From Epiperipatus broadwayi (taxonomy: Eukaryota > Onychophora > Udeonychophora > Euonychophora > Peripatidae), in assembly GCA_028023455.1 (NCBI GenBank), contig JAQFVV010000449.1, positions 130,001 through 194,000 of the forward strand: a stretch of 64,000 nt of DNA, written 5' to 3'. The position numbers were made by a program, and so were the translations under genes. The notes under the pieces were generated by a model. It had not been told where the DNA came from. It saw only the letters and a program-made list of their open reading frames with translations, and did no database searches. Of the stretch, positions 12,220-23,293 are shown piece by piece (the first letter of the stretch is position 1; each line of letters starts with the position of its first letter).

Positions 12220-13045
12220 ACAAAATAATTCAATTGGTTATTTTTAGTTGTAATAAATTAGCATTATCACAAGAAAGAGGCTGTCATTTGAAAGTTTGTT
12301 AAAAAGACTTTGTGGCATCTATATTGTGAATTATTATTCTGGTTTATTGATTAAATGTAACGTAAGTGTGCATTGGAATTTGTAGATCCGTAAACACGGT
12401 AATGTTTAAATCTTAATTTTAAATACCATGTAAATATGTAATCTATTAGCATTATTTTTATTTATATCCTCTATAGAAATTTTATAAAAACTTATGGTTG
12501 ATATAGAGCAATGTTTGATGAAAACAACAATCACTTGCAGGGTACATTTCTATCAATCAAATCTGATATCATCAGCCGCTTGGAAGATCTGTTGAACTCA
12601 CATCAAACATAGCAACTCACTTTTTGAATAAATTCTCCTTACTCAGTTTGATATTAAAGTAGTCATTTAAATAAAGTTTTTTTCACATTAGCTTAATGTT
12701 AATTGGCAAGTCAGCTACTTGAAAGAGCAGTTGAGGTCACAGTAAAAATGGCAACCTAGTTTCTATCTAAATAGACCCTCCATGCTCAATTTGATATTAA
12801 AATTTAAATATGAAATTTAGCTATAATTTAACTAAAACTTTCTTTGTTTTGAAGCTTGATGTTAATTGGCAAAGCAGAGTTTATAATCCAACCCATTGTC
12901 TTCTTGTAAGCATTTTAAATATGTAAATATTAATAAAATAATGTTAATAGATTACATATTTATGTGCTATTTAATTAATATATACACAAAACCATCAAAA
13001 CATCACATGATCACTATTCCATATTCTTACACATGCTGTTAATAA
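12220..13045. other. AT-rich stretch, no gene seen
   Basis: Contains the outer flank word of F2 (CATCACATGATCACTATTCC at 13004) at its right edge; otherwise nothing recognised. Confidence 0.45.
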
Positions 13046-13048
13046 GAT

Positions 13049-13613
13049 TACCACTCTCCATACAGTAGTGTCATCCAGTTCAAGCCATAGTAACCAATGA
13101 ATGCTAGAAGGTTGTGCATAAAATCCCTCTCTAGTGTCTAGTCATCCAACAACCATAGACTAATTTGTAGCTTGTGGCTTTCATCAGTGAGCAGCTATGG
13201 ATTTGGGAGACTGCACCTATGCTACCCATAATATAATGGCAATGGGGGTTTTTGAAAAACCAAAGATACCAAAATGTATAGATGCTGAACTGAGTTCAGA
13301 TCTATATGACTATACAAAAAAATGAGCTTGGGTTATGAAACATTATGGTGTTTTCATCTTGGGCTTCTAGCTTTATAGTTAATCAAATAGATAAAAGGTG
13401 GCTGCTGAAGGGTTGCATTAGATCCTAAGATCTATGTGCAGGGCTCTCAAATCCAAGGCTCCTCACTGATGAAAGCTACAAGCTAGAAACTAGTCTGGGG
13501 ATGTTGGATGGCATTAGATAGGGATTTTATGCACAAACCTTCCTGGATCCATTGATTATAAAGGCTTGTATTTGGTGGCATGACTGTATGGAGAGTTGGT
13601 ACTCTTAATACAT
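13049..13613. repeat. Fold-back/MITE family F2, longest copy (about 565 bp)
   Basis: The left arm starts AAGATTACCACTCTCCATACA and the right arm ends CTGTATGGAGAGTTGGTACTC. Arms of roughly 150-170 bp carry ATAAAATCCCT, AGACTA.TTTGTAGCTTGTGGCTTTCATCAGTGA and complements. The 200-bp middle (13200-13400) is not seen in the shorter copies, so this may be nearest to a full-length member. No transposase is encoded. Confidence 0.82.
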
Positions 13614-14396
13614 ACATATTTATATTTTTTTTACTTAGATGAAAATAAAAAAAATAACATTAATAGATTGCATATTTATGTGATATTTAATTAATTAGAA
13701 TATACACGTTTAAAAGGTTCGATTATTAGTTATGCCTTATTTAACATTTAGTCACACAGAGGAAATTTTAGTTAAAATTTTACTAAAATTTATATTTTTC
13801 ACAGTTCCATTTTAAAATTTAAGTGATGTCATGTTTGATTGGTAGAATCTCTTACCCTGCACGCGATTGGTTGATTTTTCATCTAACATTGCTTTACATA
13901 AAAAACATTAATAAATTACATGTTTCTGGAAACGTTATATATATATACACATTATTTACTGAAAATTTTCTAATTATTTAGTCAACATACTCATAAAGAT
14001 ATATATATTGAAAGATGACAAAGTCAAAATAGTGAATTTTTTTTTTAAGTAGACAGGTTCAGTCGAGTACTATGCTCCAGCTACTGGTGAATTCCATCAG
14101 TGGCAGATAGTGGAAAAAAGAACAAGTAAACAGTGCCTGATCTAGGGCTCCTATTGCCTTGTAGGATAGGTTGCTATTTCATTAAAAGCTAAGTACTGTT
14201 TCCAATACAGTTTTCTGTCTTTCTCTTTCTTCTTCGGTCATTTAAATTAATGTATGGCCCAGCCATTGTGAGCCTCTCTTTTTATATTAACTGTGACAAT
14301 AAGTTTGTGCATTTGTGCAACAGTATTCCCATCATTTAATTAGCATTCCTGACCCCAATTCCCTTTTCTTTTTTTAGCTCAAGCCCTTAATATTTA

Positions 14397-14573
14397 ATAA
14401 GAGTATCAAACTCTCCATTCTATAGTGTCACAAAGAGCAAGCCTTTGTAATCAATGGATGCAGGAAGATTTGTGCATAAAATCTCTATCTAGTGCTCCCT
14501 GCATTCATTGATTATGAAGGCTTGCACTTGGTGGCACTACTGTATAGAGTGTTTGGTATACTTATTAACAGCA
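14397..14573. repeat. Fold-back/MITE family F2, short copy
   Basis: AATAAGAGTATCAAACTCTC at the left pairs with AGTGTTTGGTATACTTATT at the right. The interior has ATCAATGGATGCAGGAAGAT, ATAAAATCTCTATCTAGTGC and its own complement. Just outside, 14574-14617 is the complement of 13003-13047, so an older F2-related pair encloses the interval 13003-14617. Confidence 0.8.
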
Positions 14574-14944
14574 TGTGTAAGCATATGAAATAGTGATCAT
14601 GTGATATTTTGATGCCCTCAAGATTTAAGAAAGCAATGACAGTGACAGGCTTAGTAGACTGGAAGTCCTTAGTTATGATCTTTGCTTGATGTAATACAAT
14701 CACTAATGAGAGTTTGAACTGAATTTCAGTATGACAGGAGTTTTGACTGGCAAAGATTGTAAATTTAGGCAGCCCTGGCCTACAAAATGTGATCTAAAAA
14801 TTGACTGTCTCATTACAGTCTAGCTAGTTTGTTGTGCCTGGCACATTATTTGTTTCATCAATAGAATATTAATAATATCATTAGCACTGGTAAAGCAAGT
14901 GACAGTTGTAATATTAAAGTAAATATTATAAATCTAATTTTTTT

Positions 14945-15300
14945 AAAAATATAGATACATGGAATGTGCATATTTTGATAAAACTCTTCCATGATCAGAA
15001 CATAGGACTGCATTGATGGCAAAGAAGCTGTTAAGATTCAATATTGGTATAGCTACTTTTAGTAAAACTTTTCTTCCAGACTCCCAGATGAAATAAGATT
15101 AATAGAATTGATGAAGGGATACAAGCTTTTTGAGAAGGGCAAATGAAAGGAGAATGCATTGCATTGGATTTGCTGTGAAATCTAATTTAATATCTTATAA
15201 TGGTGGAAATCCTCTTTGTATCAATGAAAGGCTAAAGTACTCACTTTGCACAATGGGATATGTGCTCATTTTACTAATTCCTGTGCTTTGACCTTAGATT
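14945..15300 (+). mobile_element. LINE-C, endonuclease remnant
   Basis: In drifting frames the + strand reads like the N-terminus of an APE-type endonuclease of a non-LTR retrotransposon: a TWNV-like start at about 14958, ALMAKKLLRFNIGIATFSKT near 15013 and a segment with LHWICC/GFAVKSNL character near 15160. The matching is to the general family pattern (…ALVAKEL.RYNIDIAALSET…), which I infer from familiarity; an alignment would settle it. It lies upstream, in the same orientation, of the reverse transcriptase remnant at 15600. Confidence 0.55.
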
Positions 15301-15373
15301 CAAAGAAATCAGAGAATAAAAGTTTTTATTTCTTATTAAATAGCATTGTTACAGCAATATCATTAAACCACTA

Positions 15374-15566
15374 AACATCACATTTTCACCATTCTTTATG
15401 CTTACACAAGCTGTTTGCACGTAGGCAAAATTCTCTATACAGTAGCGCCACTCAGTGCAAGTCTGTGTAATCAATAGATACAGAAAGGTTTGTGCATAAA
15501 ATCCCTATCCAGTGCCTACTCATACAATATCCCTAGACTAGTTTCCGGCTTGTGGCTTTCATCAAA
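15374..15566 (+). repeat. Fold-back/MITE family F2, partial copy inside LINE-C
   Basis: Starts with the outer flank CATCACATTTTCACCATTC and continues TCTATACAGTAGCGCCACTC, AGTGCAAGTCTG, ATAAAATCCCTATCCAGTGC, CCCTAGACTAGTTTCCGGCT and TTGTGGCTTTCATCA. The opposing arm is missing. It interrupts LINE-C between its endonuclease and polymerase parts. Confidence 0.75.
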
Positions 15567-15599
15567 GTTACTTTCAAGAATTTTGTTCAATAGGATGCT

Positions 15600-16265
15600 T
15601 TTAGTTATAGATGAATAGTTACCAGAGACTCATTCTGCTTTTGGAGAATTAAGAAATACTACAGACATGGTTTTTGCAGCCAGGAAAATGCAAGAAGAAT
15701 GTTGGCAACAAAGAAGTGATTTATATATTGCTTTTATTGATTTGATAAAGGCATTTGATTCAGTTAACATGACAGGTTTAGAGCATTGTTTGAAATTTGT
15801 TCATATTATATAGCTTCTACATGAAGGAATGTAAAGAAATGTTATTACTACAGGTGGACAATGTGAAGTATTTGAAATGAAAACTGACGTAGAACAAGGA
15901 TGGGCACTTGTTCCAACTTTATTTCAATTTTTATGACAGTGCTCTTTAGAATTGTTTATAGACAGTTTAATCAAACAGGGATCAAGATACAATACAAGAT
16001 TGATGGTAGAATTTTTAATTTGAATTGATTAAAAGCAATAATTTCTTGGATTCTGGATTTACAATTTGCAGAATGTTTTTAATATCTTGAATGCAATTTG
16101 GTTTATTAAATAATATTACAAAAACTCAAATTCATTATCAATCAGTGACTTAAGACAAATCCTCATTAACTTTTAGCTTGGACAGTTACCAACTGAGAAT
16201 GTAAACTACCTTAAATACCTTGGTAGTTTTATAAGTATAAAAATGGAAAATAGATGTTATGATAT
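15600..16265 (+). mobile_element. LINE-C, reverse transcriptase remnant
   Basis: The + strand encodes THSAFGELRNTTDMVFAARK, followed by LYIAFIDLIKAFDSVN, the conserved first catalytic block of non-LTR reverse transcriptases (F-x-D-L-x-K-A-F-D). About 45 codons later comes a degenerate version of the substrate-binding block (ALVPTLF). The YxDD-type block is not intact. Near 16200 PTENVNYLKYLGSFIS is the usual segment after the polymerase core. Stops and frameshifts are frequent. The reading resumes at 17400 after inserted material. Confidence 0.75.
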
Positions 16266-16286
16266 AATATAGACTCTAACAAAACA

Positions 16287-16525
16287 GTGATGTGATGTGA
16301 TGTCCTATAGCTTCTCCTTAAACGAAATCAAGAATCTCTTAGCAATTATGCCCAGAGAAACCTGTTAGCCACTTCAATTCCCCAGTCTAATTTTTTCCAT
16401 ATTCTGCTCCATTCCAATTCCACAAAATAATCTTTGTCAATTTTATGGCCTTTATATCTAAATCCCCCTTTTCTTTTCCAAACCCCGCATAAAAACCAAT
16501 AATCCACTTGCTGTATAATCACTTT
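16287..16525 (-). mobile_element. LINE-B 3' end, copy 1, inserted in LINE-C
   Basis: On the minus strand it begins within the ORF and runs to the 3' terminus, ending in a (TGATG)-type tail seen here as TGATGTGATGTGATGTCC. An 83-codon frame (16346-16597) is a run-through of this copy and its neighbour. Landmarks shared with the other LINE-B copies: TTAGCAATTATGCCCAGAGA, AACCTGTTAGCCACTT and CCAATTCCACAAAATAATCT. Confidence 0.8.
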
Positions 16526-16526
16526 T

Positions 16527-17040
16527 TTGTGATGTGATGTGATGTACTGCAATTTATCCTTAAATGGAGTCAGGAATCTATCAGCAACTATGCCCAAAGA
16601 GACCTGTTAGCCACTTTATCTTCCCCTTCCATTCCCCATCCTAAGCTTTCCCATAATCTGCTCCATCCCATTTCCACAACATAATCTTTGTCAACTCTAT
16701 GGCCTTTACATATAAATTCCACTTATCTTTTCCCAAACCCAGCATAAAAACCAATAACTCACTTTCTGTATAATCACCTTGTTCATATTTATTCTCCCAT
16801 AACTTCTTTATTTGTACCCTTTCTGCTTTTAAGCATTTACATTCAATCAAAAAATGCCTAATATTTTTTATATCTTCCTTACACAATTTGCAAACTAAAT
16901 CGCCCATATTTTTCCAATTACATGTTTATTCTCTTGTTGCTAAAGATCCCATTCAAGCCCCAAGCAATAAGCTACTTTCCTTACTATTATCATAAATTAA
17001 CTCACACCCAATGTTCCATTTACTTCTATATATATTTAAA
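16527..17040 (-). mobile_element. LINE-B 3' end, copy 2, abutting copy 1
   Basis: The minus strand encodes the element's C-terminus (16641-16907, 88 residues): CKLCKEDIKNIRHFLIECKC is a Cys-x2-Cys...His-x4-Cys zinc-binding motif. After it come LLVFMLGLGKDKW and the C-terminal WKWDGADYG. The 3' end carries the tail TGTGATGTGATGTGATGTAC. It lies head to tail with copy 1, so one inserted at or next to the tail of the other. 5' truncated near 17040. Confidence 0.85.
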
Positions 17041-17048
17041 CTTTTTTT

Positions 17049-17353
17049 TACAAACTTTCCATACACTAGCGCCACCCAGTGTAAACTATAGTAATCAATG
17101 GATGCAAGAAGGTTTGTGTATAAAATTCCTATCTAGAGTCTTCTTATTCTATATCTCCAGACTAGTTGAAAGCCACAAACTAGTAACTAGTCCAGGTATA
17201 TAGAATGAGTATGACCTAGATACTATTTTATACACAAACGTTCTTGCATCCATTGTTTACTATGGCTTACTCTGCATGGCACTATTGTATGGAGAATTTG
17301 TCACTGTTTTAACAATTTGTGCAAGTTTAGTAAAGGGTGATCATATGATGATT
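17049..17353. repeat. Fold-back/MITE family F2 copy inside LINE-C
   Basis: Left arm: CTTTCCATACACTAGCGCCAC, AGTAATCAATGGATGCAAGA, AGACTAGTTGAAAGCCACAA. Right arm: ACTAGTCCAGGTATATAGAA, CATCCATTGTTTACTATGGC, ATTGTATGGAGAATTTG. The outer flank GGGTGATCATATGATG closes it at the right. The interior is short, so the arms nearly meet. Confidence 0.8.
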
Positions 17354-17394
17354 AATGGTCTAATACACTTTAATGTGTACTGTTGCTTTTAACA

Positions 17395-18045
17395 AATTAA
17401 AAGATATATTTTATCACAAAGAAAACTACTGCAACCTAAGTTAGCTAAATATAGAGCTATTATTTTACCTAATCTATTGCATGGATGTAAAACATGGACA
17501 TCCTATCAGCACAATATAAAATCTTTAAAAAAGTTTCATTTATGGACACTGAAATTTTTCCAAAATACAATGACAATATCATCAAAGCAATCAGTATGTT
17601 CTTCAGCTTACTGAATGTGATATTACTATTACTGGATATGGGTCCACTATTGTGAAATTCATGTCTTCATTGGATTGGACATGTAAAATGAATGATCAAT
17701 GGAAGACTTACTAAAAGTGTGTTTTATAAAAAACTTGGACATGGTTTTCATGGAAGAGATCGACCCCATCTATCTAATAAGGATTGTCTTAAAGACATTC
17801 CAAAGATATGCAATGTCAAATGTTTCTATTGGGAGGATATGGCAGAGAAAAGATTACATCAGAAAGCTACAATTTGACATGATGTTGAAGAATTTTGGGG
17901 GAAATGTTTTCTGTTGAAGAAATTAAAAGACAACATTGTAAAATATTAAGTAAATAGGAAAATGGACTGACATGTTCTATATGTGGACTTATTTGTGGTT
18001 CATAGATTGGTTTGCATAATCATTGCAGAACTCAAAACCCATTTC
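17395..18045 (+). mobile_element. LINE-C, C-terminal remnant
   Basis: Continues LINE-C after the insertions. LAKYRAIILPNLLHGCKTWT is the segment common after the polymerase domain of many non-LTR elements (…YGCETWT…). Then LKKFHLWTLKFFQ, a broken GHVxRM-like region near 17670, two overlapping short frames at 17692-17917, and finally CSICGLICGS-IGLHNHCR near 17980-18030, a Cys-x2-Cys...His finger typical of the end of this element type. Decayed beyond function. It ends beside the microsatellite at 18109, which may be its 3' tail. Confidence 0.7.
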
Positions 18046-18108
18046 TAGAGAAGTTTTTTTTTTATCTTTTTTATTTTTTCTGGAGTTGGAATGTTATACT
18101 CATTTGTT

Positions 18109-18126
18109 TTTATTATTATTATTATT

Positions 18127-18168
<42 letters not shown>
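18109..18168 (+). repeat. Microsatellite (TTA)n then (TCA)n
   Basis: About six TTA units followed by about thirteen TCA units. The Ser-rich open frame across it is a by-product. It sits just after the LINE-C end and may have grown from the element's tail. Confidence 0.9.
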
Positions 18169-18169
18169 G

Positions 18170-19120
18170 GTAGGATTAATATATATGCTTTTGTTCAAAA
18201 ATATTTATCTATATACTTACGAAATTATAATTTTCAAAATCCAAATTAAAATATATTCTGACAAAAGAGATTGATAGTTTAGAATTGTTTTTTTATAACT
18301 ATACATTTATTTTATCTTGATTATAAATTTATAAATATATATATAATTAGTGAAGTAATTAGCGATTTTATAAAATAAAAATATTAAAAGATGTATAACA
18401 GTTCTGGTTCTAAAATTATTTTTAATAGTTAATTAATTCTAGATATGCTTTTAGAATATGTAATTATAATTAATTAGATTCTTTGCTGTATAAAGGCAAA
18501 GAATTTAATTATTTTGTTTTGCTTATTGATTATAATTATCAGTTGTATATATACATACAACATCTAAATAAACTGTTGCCGAAGGATATAACAAATATAT
18601 ATAATATAGTAAAATTTTCAAATTTTATATTTTTAATTAATACATATTACTGCAATTAAAAGCATGCTTTTGTAGAGTTTTGTGTTAATTAAGATATAAA
18701 ATGGGAATTTTTATTACTTTACCTATAAACTTATTCCTGTACATATATATCCATTTACTGCATAATCATAGAGTTGCTATGGAAACATAATGCTGATATT
18801 CTATTGGTTTGTTTAAACATGAGAACAATGTTTTGATTTTTAATTTACCTTGCTAACCAGTTAGCTGTTGGTTTTTGTAATTTAATATAGATAATGTTAA
18901 AGGCAATAGAATATTTGTAAACAAACTAGAAGCAGCTTCCAACACCCTCTATTATAAGTATAAAGGTTTTAAATTGTTAACCAGTATTCACTGTAAATGC
19001 AATATGAATTAAATTAATTTTCTTCCTTAAAGTCTATTTATATTAGAGAAAATACTGATTCCAAATCACATGTATCATGGTTATAAATATATAATTTATA
19101 ACATTTATGTATTGGATTTC
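18170..19120. other. AT-rich stretch, nothing recognised
   Basis: More than three-quarters A+T, with no frame, RNA or repeat relationship that I can support. Confidence 0.45.
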
Positions 19121-19129
19121 AACAAACCA

Positions 19130-20285
19130 AAACAGTAAGCTGGATTTAAAAATGGTTTTAGTACAGTTGATCATGTCCAAGTATTGAGAGAAGTTATAGA
19201 AAAGACCAATGAATATGAGTTGCCATTATACTTTGGATTTGTAGATTATGAAAAGGCATTTGTCTCTATAAGCATTTTTTTCTTCAGCAATTAAAGCATT
19301 GGATTATCAAGGTATAAGATCCAGGATATTGTCATATTCTGAAAAATATTTGTAAAAAGACAACAACTATTAGATTATATAATGTTACTAGAAAGGTTAA
19401 TATTGAAAAGGGTATAAGGCAGGGTGACTCCGTATCTCCAAAACTTTTTACAGCAGTGCTGCAATAAGTATTTTGTGGAATAAAATGGGAAGCTATAAGA
19501 ATAAAAGTAAATGGAGATTATTTAAATCATTTCGATTTTGGAGCTGATGTAATTGTTTTTACAAATAATGCTTAGAGCTTCAGGAAATGTTGCAAGAATT
19601 ATCAGATGAAAGTAAAAAGTAGGACTAAAGGTAAACATTAAAAAGACTAAAGTAGTATTCAAAGGATTTGCTCAAAAGATGAAAATAAAGATTGATAATG
19701 ATGAGTTAGAAAAAGTTAACAACTACAAATACCTTGGTTGGATTATACTATACATTGAAACATAATGGATGAAATTAATCATAGAATTAAACTTGGTTGG
19801 AGTGCTTTTGATAGAAATAACTTAATATTAAAAGGAAATATTCCTATGTGTTTGAAAAGGAAGGTTTTCACTAAATGTGCTTGACCACTTCTTACTTATA
19901 GATCTGAAACTTGGAAATACAGAGACTTCAGACCACTCAGAGAAGTATGGAGAGATGCATGTTAGGAGTAACAAGAAGAGATCAAAAACAAAATACATGG
20001 GCACGAGAACAAACAACTGTTACTGACATTGTTGAAAGAATTAAGAGACTGAAGTGAAGTTGGGCTGGACATATTGCTAGAAGAGATGATAATAGGTGGG
20101 CAATTGAAATCTTAAATGGAATTCCAAGATATTGCAGAAGATCCAGAGAAGGACAACATGTGAGATGGATGGATAAAATAAGGAAGTGTGTGGGGTGAAT
20201 GGAGAAGAGAGATTAGAGATGAACTTGGAGAGACCTTCATTTTGAAGTGGATTGATAATGGTTGTTAAAATGATGGTGATGAATC
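19130..20285 (+). mobile_element. LINE-A, reverse transcriptase to 3' end
   Basis: In shifting frames the + strand reads AGFKNGFSTVDHVQVLREVI, LYFGFVDYEKAF (first catalytic block), then IEKGIRQGDSVSPKLFTAVL, a classic non-LTR substrate-binding block. The FADD block is damaged here (HFDFGADVIVF, Ala-Asp with the first Asp lost). Further on: KVNNYKYLGW, a broken CLKRKVFTKC, and the C-terminal KLGWAGHIARRDD-like stretch. The 3' end has GAGAGACCTTCATTTTGAAG then TGGATTGATAATGGTTG and ends in GATGGTGATGAATCA. This is the most complete LINE-A polymerase in the window and is clearly dead. The pattern suits the RTE or a related APE-containing clade. Confidence 0.8.
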
Positions 20286-20619
20286 AGTCTAAGTTGAAAT
20301 GGATAAAAATATAATATTGATACACATCTTACAGATTGAATAACATATTGTTGCAATGAACACATATTATTTAAGCATAATATAAGATTAACAAAGGGCA
20401 AAAGGTATAATGGGAAGAGAGGAGTATAATATAACTTGCTAGCTATTTTGAATTGATTAATAAACAGAGGCAACAATGGAATAGATCTGGAAAAGAGCTT
20501 ATCAGTGGTGTATATGTTTATAAGCAAAATTCTGGATACTTGTATGCTAATTGTGGGAACTCAAATTTCTTATGAACTCCTGAACAATAAAGACATACAT
20601 CTTTTTTATATATATAATT

Positions 20620-21800
20620 CTTTATAGAACTCTTCCATACATTTCATGATGACATCTCTCTTTTTAAAATAATAATTCCATCTTTTCTTATTGCAGAAAC
20701 AACTTTCAATCTAATACCCAAGATGTTGTTTTATGAGACTTTTGTTTTCATCTATAGTTTTCTTTCATCAAATTATTTTCTTATATCTTTATTAATCTTT
20801 TTAGTATTATTTGAGAAAACATTGAATACTCAATTTTTCTTAGAACTTTTTTTAAAAAAAAATCAGATACCTTCCTTTTTTCATTCATTTTCTTGTATCA
20901 GCAGAAAATTTACTGATAAAATGCTGCTTTTTTGTACTAGTTATCTTTATTGCAGTTGTTGATGTGTATCTGTTATCTCCCTCTTGATTTCATTCAAATT
21001 TGAACCATTTTCAAAATCCGTTAATGTTTTAGAATGATTTGCATGTTCTAATTTAAATTCATTCGAATGTTTGTGAAAATTAAGGATATCAATTGTGAAT
21101 TATTTTCCTTAATAGTATTTGTTTTTCTAGTTTGGCATTAACATGTATCTTATATCTCATTAATCCAATGATCAATCCCTATGTTGAATCTTTTAATCTT
21201 GAAATCCACATTTTCTGTTGGCCCAAATATAACCCAATTCTATTATATTTTTATATGGATTTTTCCATCATTCTTTTCATTTAGCTTTTTTTTTTTCCAA
21301 TAAAGAATTCATAATATAGTTTTCTTTTTCTGTGAACTCCACAGGTCTGTGTCCTGTCTCATTTCTGTCATGATTCTCTTTATCTATGACACTTTCAACA
21401 TTCAGTTGTTTACTAATCCTAGCATTATTAAGGTCATACATGATTGTTTAAAAATATTATTTGATCTGATCAATAGTATTTTATACATCCACATAAAAAT
21501 CTTTTACTTCTTCATTACAATGAGAACTTGTTGAGGCAGAAACCTAAATTATTTACATTTGATATCTACTATTTTTCACTAACTAATCTATGTCTGATAT
21601 ATTATCAATCTTCACATTGTCGTTCTTCCGCTTTATACTTATAATAAATCTCACTCCAACTGTGTTCCTATATTTGTGTTTTTGTAGTAATGTGCCACTT
21701 TTTAAACCAATTGTCTTATCACTTTTTCTCGTAATATCACAAAGTCCGAGAATGCGCCATTTAATTAATAATATTAAACAGTTCTTATTTCTCTGAAGGT
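20620..21800 (-). mobile_element. LINE endonuclease-region remnant (LINE-A-like)
   Basis: The minus strand opens with WRILGLCDITRKSDK and then a LLQKHKYRNTVGVRFIIS stretch. Together these resemble the ILGLSExRW...YYSGG...GVGFI blocks of APE endonucleases in non-LTR elements. Further on, near 21320, comes a segment reading HRPVEFTEKENYIMNSLL, like the E-F-A-E-x-N-x-L-x-x-x-N-T-x-F block, and near 21150 GLIIGLMRYKIHVNAKL, a decayed GSDHRLVRAKI block. Stops are frequent. Its orientation is opposite to the polymerase remnant at 19130, so the two are separate insertions or have been rearranged. Confidence 0.55.
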
Positions 21801-21824
21801 TTGTGATGATGATATCACATCTAG

Positions 21825-21936
21825 TTTTTTTTTTTTTTTTCATATGTCATAACATCGGCCGGAACGCGAACCCACAACTATCTGCAACCAACTACTTGCT
21901 TGCATGGCAGCTGCGATGACCTCTCGGCTCAATTCG
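21825..21936 (-). mobile_element. Short tRNA-derived retroelement (family S1), copy 1
   Basis: Minus strand: a tRNA-like head beginning GAATTGAGCCGAGAGGTCAT (A box), a B box GTGGGTTCGCGTTCC and then ATGTTATGACATATG followed by A16. The tail block GACATATG plus poly(A) is shared with the copy at 40946, and the head with the copy at 23193. The element has no body beyond the tRNA-like part. I could not find a clear target duplication around this copy. Confidence 0.7.
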
Positions 21937-21939
21937 TAT

Positions 21940-23178
21940 AATCTTTCTTCATTCAAAACACGTGATAGAAAATACTGTTTTTATTTTTTTGTATTTAAAA
22001 ATTTTATAATTGCGTATTAAGTATTACATTTTCGGTCAAATAGCTTTCATTATTTATTATAATTAATGATTGTTAAATCCAGCAGTACAGCCTTATAAAT
22101 GATGGACTTTATAAAAGTCACTAGCGGTTTGAATTTCTAATAATTTCTTTGTAATGTTTTTAATAGTTAGTTGTCTAAAAAAAAATCTAAATGCTAGGAA
22201 AAATATATTTGTCTATAAAGTAATGTTAAATATATTTATTTGCCTGGGCAAAAATACTTGCGTCAAGTTAACACACTTACACACGCACGCAACATAAGTT
22301 GATTTATTGATAACAATTTGCATAACCACTTTAATTGTTTAAACCTTGAATGAAACAAACAGACAATAAAAAAACGCCGTTTGTAAGTTTCTAATTCAAT
22401 CTTTCTTAATAATTATTATTTCATCTTAAGTGTAATGTTTTTGATTTAATCCATAATGGATTATCTCTGTGGTTAACCGTTCGTTTTGCTTTTGACCGTA
22501 ATTATTATTATTGGTTATTTTATTAAGCTCTAAAATAAATATCACATCTTTTTGTCACATGATTTGTTTAGCCTGCAGGTAGACCTTTTCTTATCAAGGT
22601 TATTACCTTTATTACTCATCGGCAAATCTTACGTCTTAATTTGATTACTTCTGTTTCCATCTTATTTATACCATTTGGTTTTAATATAAATATTAAATAT
22701 TCAGAAATTAATATTGCTTTATTTATTTTTTTAATTATTGTAAGTTCCTGAAAATTATTCTTAAGACGACAGGTTTATTATCTTAGTTCCTCGTTTATTT
22801 CCTTTTTTTTTTTTTTACCGTGATATATATTTCAACTATTTGAAGGTTATATAGTTTTATACAATTAAGTAATTTTTGGCAAATAATGACAGCATTATTA
22901 AGATACAGATGTTACCTATAGCCATCAGGTAATAAACTGGAATTTTAATAGCGAGAAAGTAACTTAATTGTCAAAATTTTTAGTTCTATAAAATACCTAT
23001 TAACAAGCGTAAAGATACTGTTGACATTCATTCTTTGACTATTACGGAAGCAAATTCTTACTATTTATTAATTATAAAATATATTAAACTAAAAACAATT
23101 GCAATATATTTCGGTGTGTTTTTGCCTCTGTATTAATAACTTAAGGGGCAGTGAACAACAATAATAATTAAATCTACC
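21940..23178. other. AT-rich stretch, nothing recognised
   Basis: No frame, RNA or repeat match. Mixed short homopolymers only. Confidence 0.45.
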
Positions 23179-23192
23179 CCTTCTTTTATTTT
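23179..23192 (+). repeat. 14-bp target-site duplication (left) of S1 copy 2
   Basis: CCTTCTTTTATTTT, identical to 23294-23307. Confidence 0.85.
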
Positions 23193-23293
23193 CTAAGTGT
23201 CATAGCATCGGCCGGGACGCGAACCTGCAACCCGGGCAACTGCTTGCAAGTGCAAAGCAGTCGCGCTGACCTCTCGACCACCAATGCAAGACG
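23193..23293 (-). mobile_element. Short tRNA-derived retroelement (S1), copy 2, with 14-bp target duplication
   Basis: Positions 23287 to 23205 on the minus strand form a tRNA-like unit of 83 nt. Its acceptor arms GCATTGG and CCGATGC pair over 7 bp (one G-T). It has A box TGGTCGAGAGG, a 6-bp arm CTGCTT/AAGCAG and B box GGTTCGCGTCC. A short A-rich tail follows (ATAGCATCG side reads TATGACACTTAGAAAA). The whole 101-bp unit is flanked by the exact repeat CCTTCTTTTATTTT at 23179-23192 and 23294-23307. That is how a retrotransposed tRNA transcript looks. The loop around the B box is longer than in a normal tRNA, so it is unlikely to act as a tRNA gene. Confidence 0.82.

Noticed and set aside
18023-18274. 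83-residue Ser-repeat frame
   Set aside because: It reads through the (TTA)n(TCA)n microsatellite.
23205-23287. A functional tRNA gene on the minus strand
   Set aside because: The acceptor stem and boxes are good, but the T-loop region is too long, and the flanking 14-bp duplication and tail mark it as retrotransposed.
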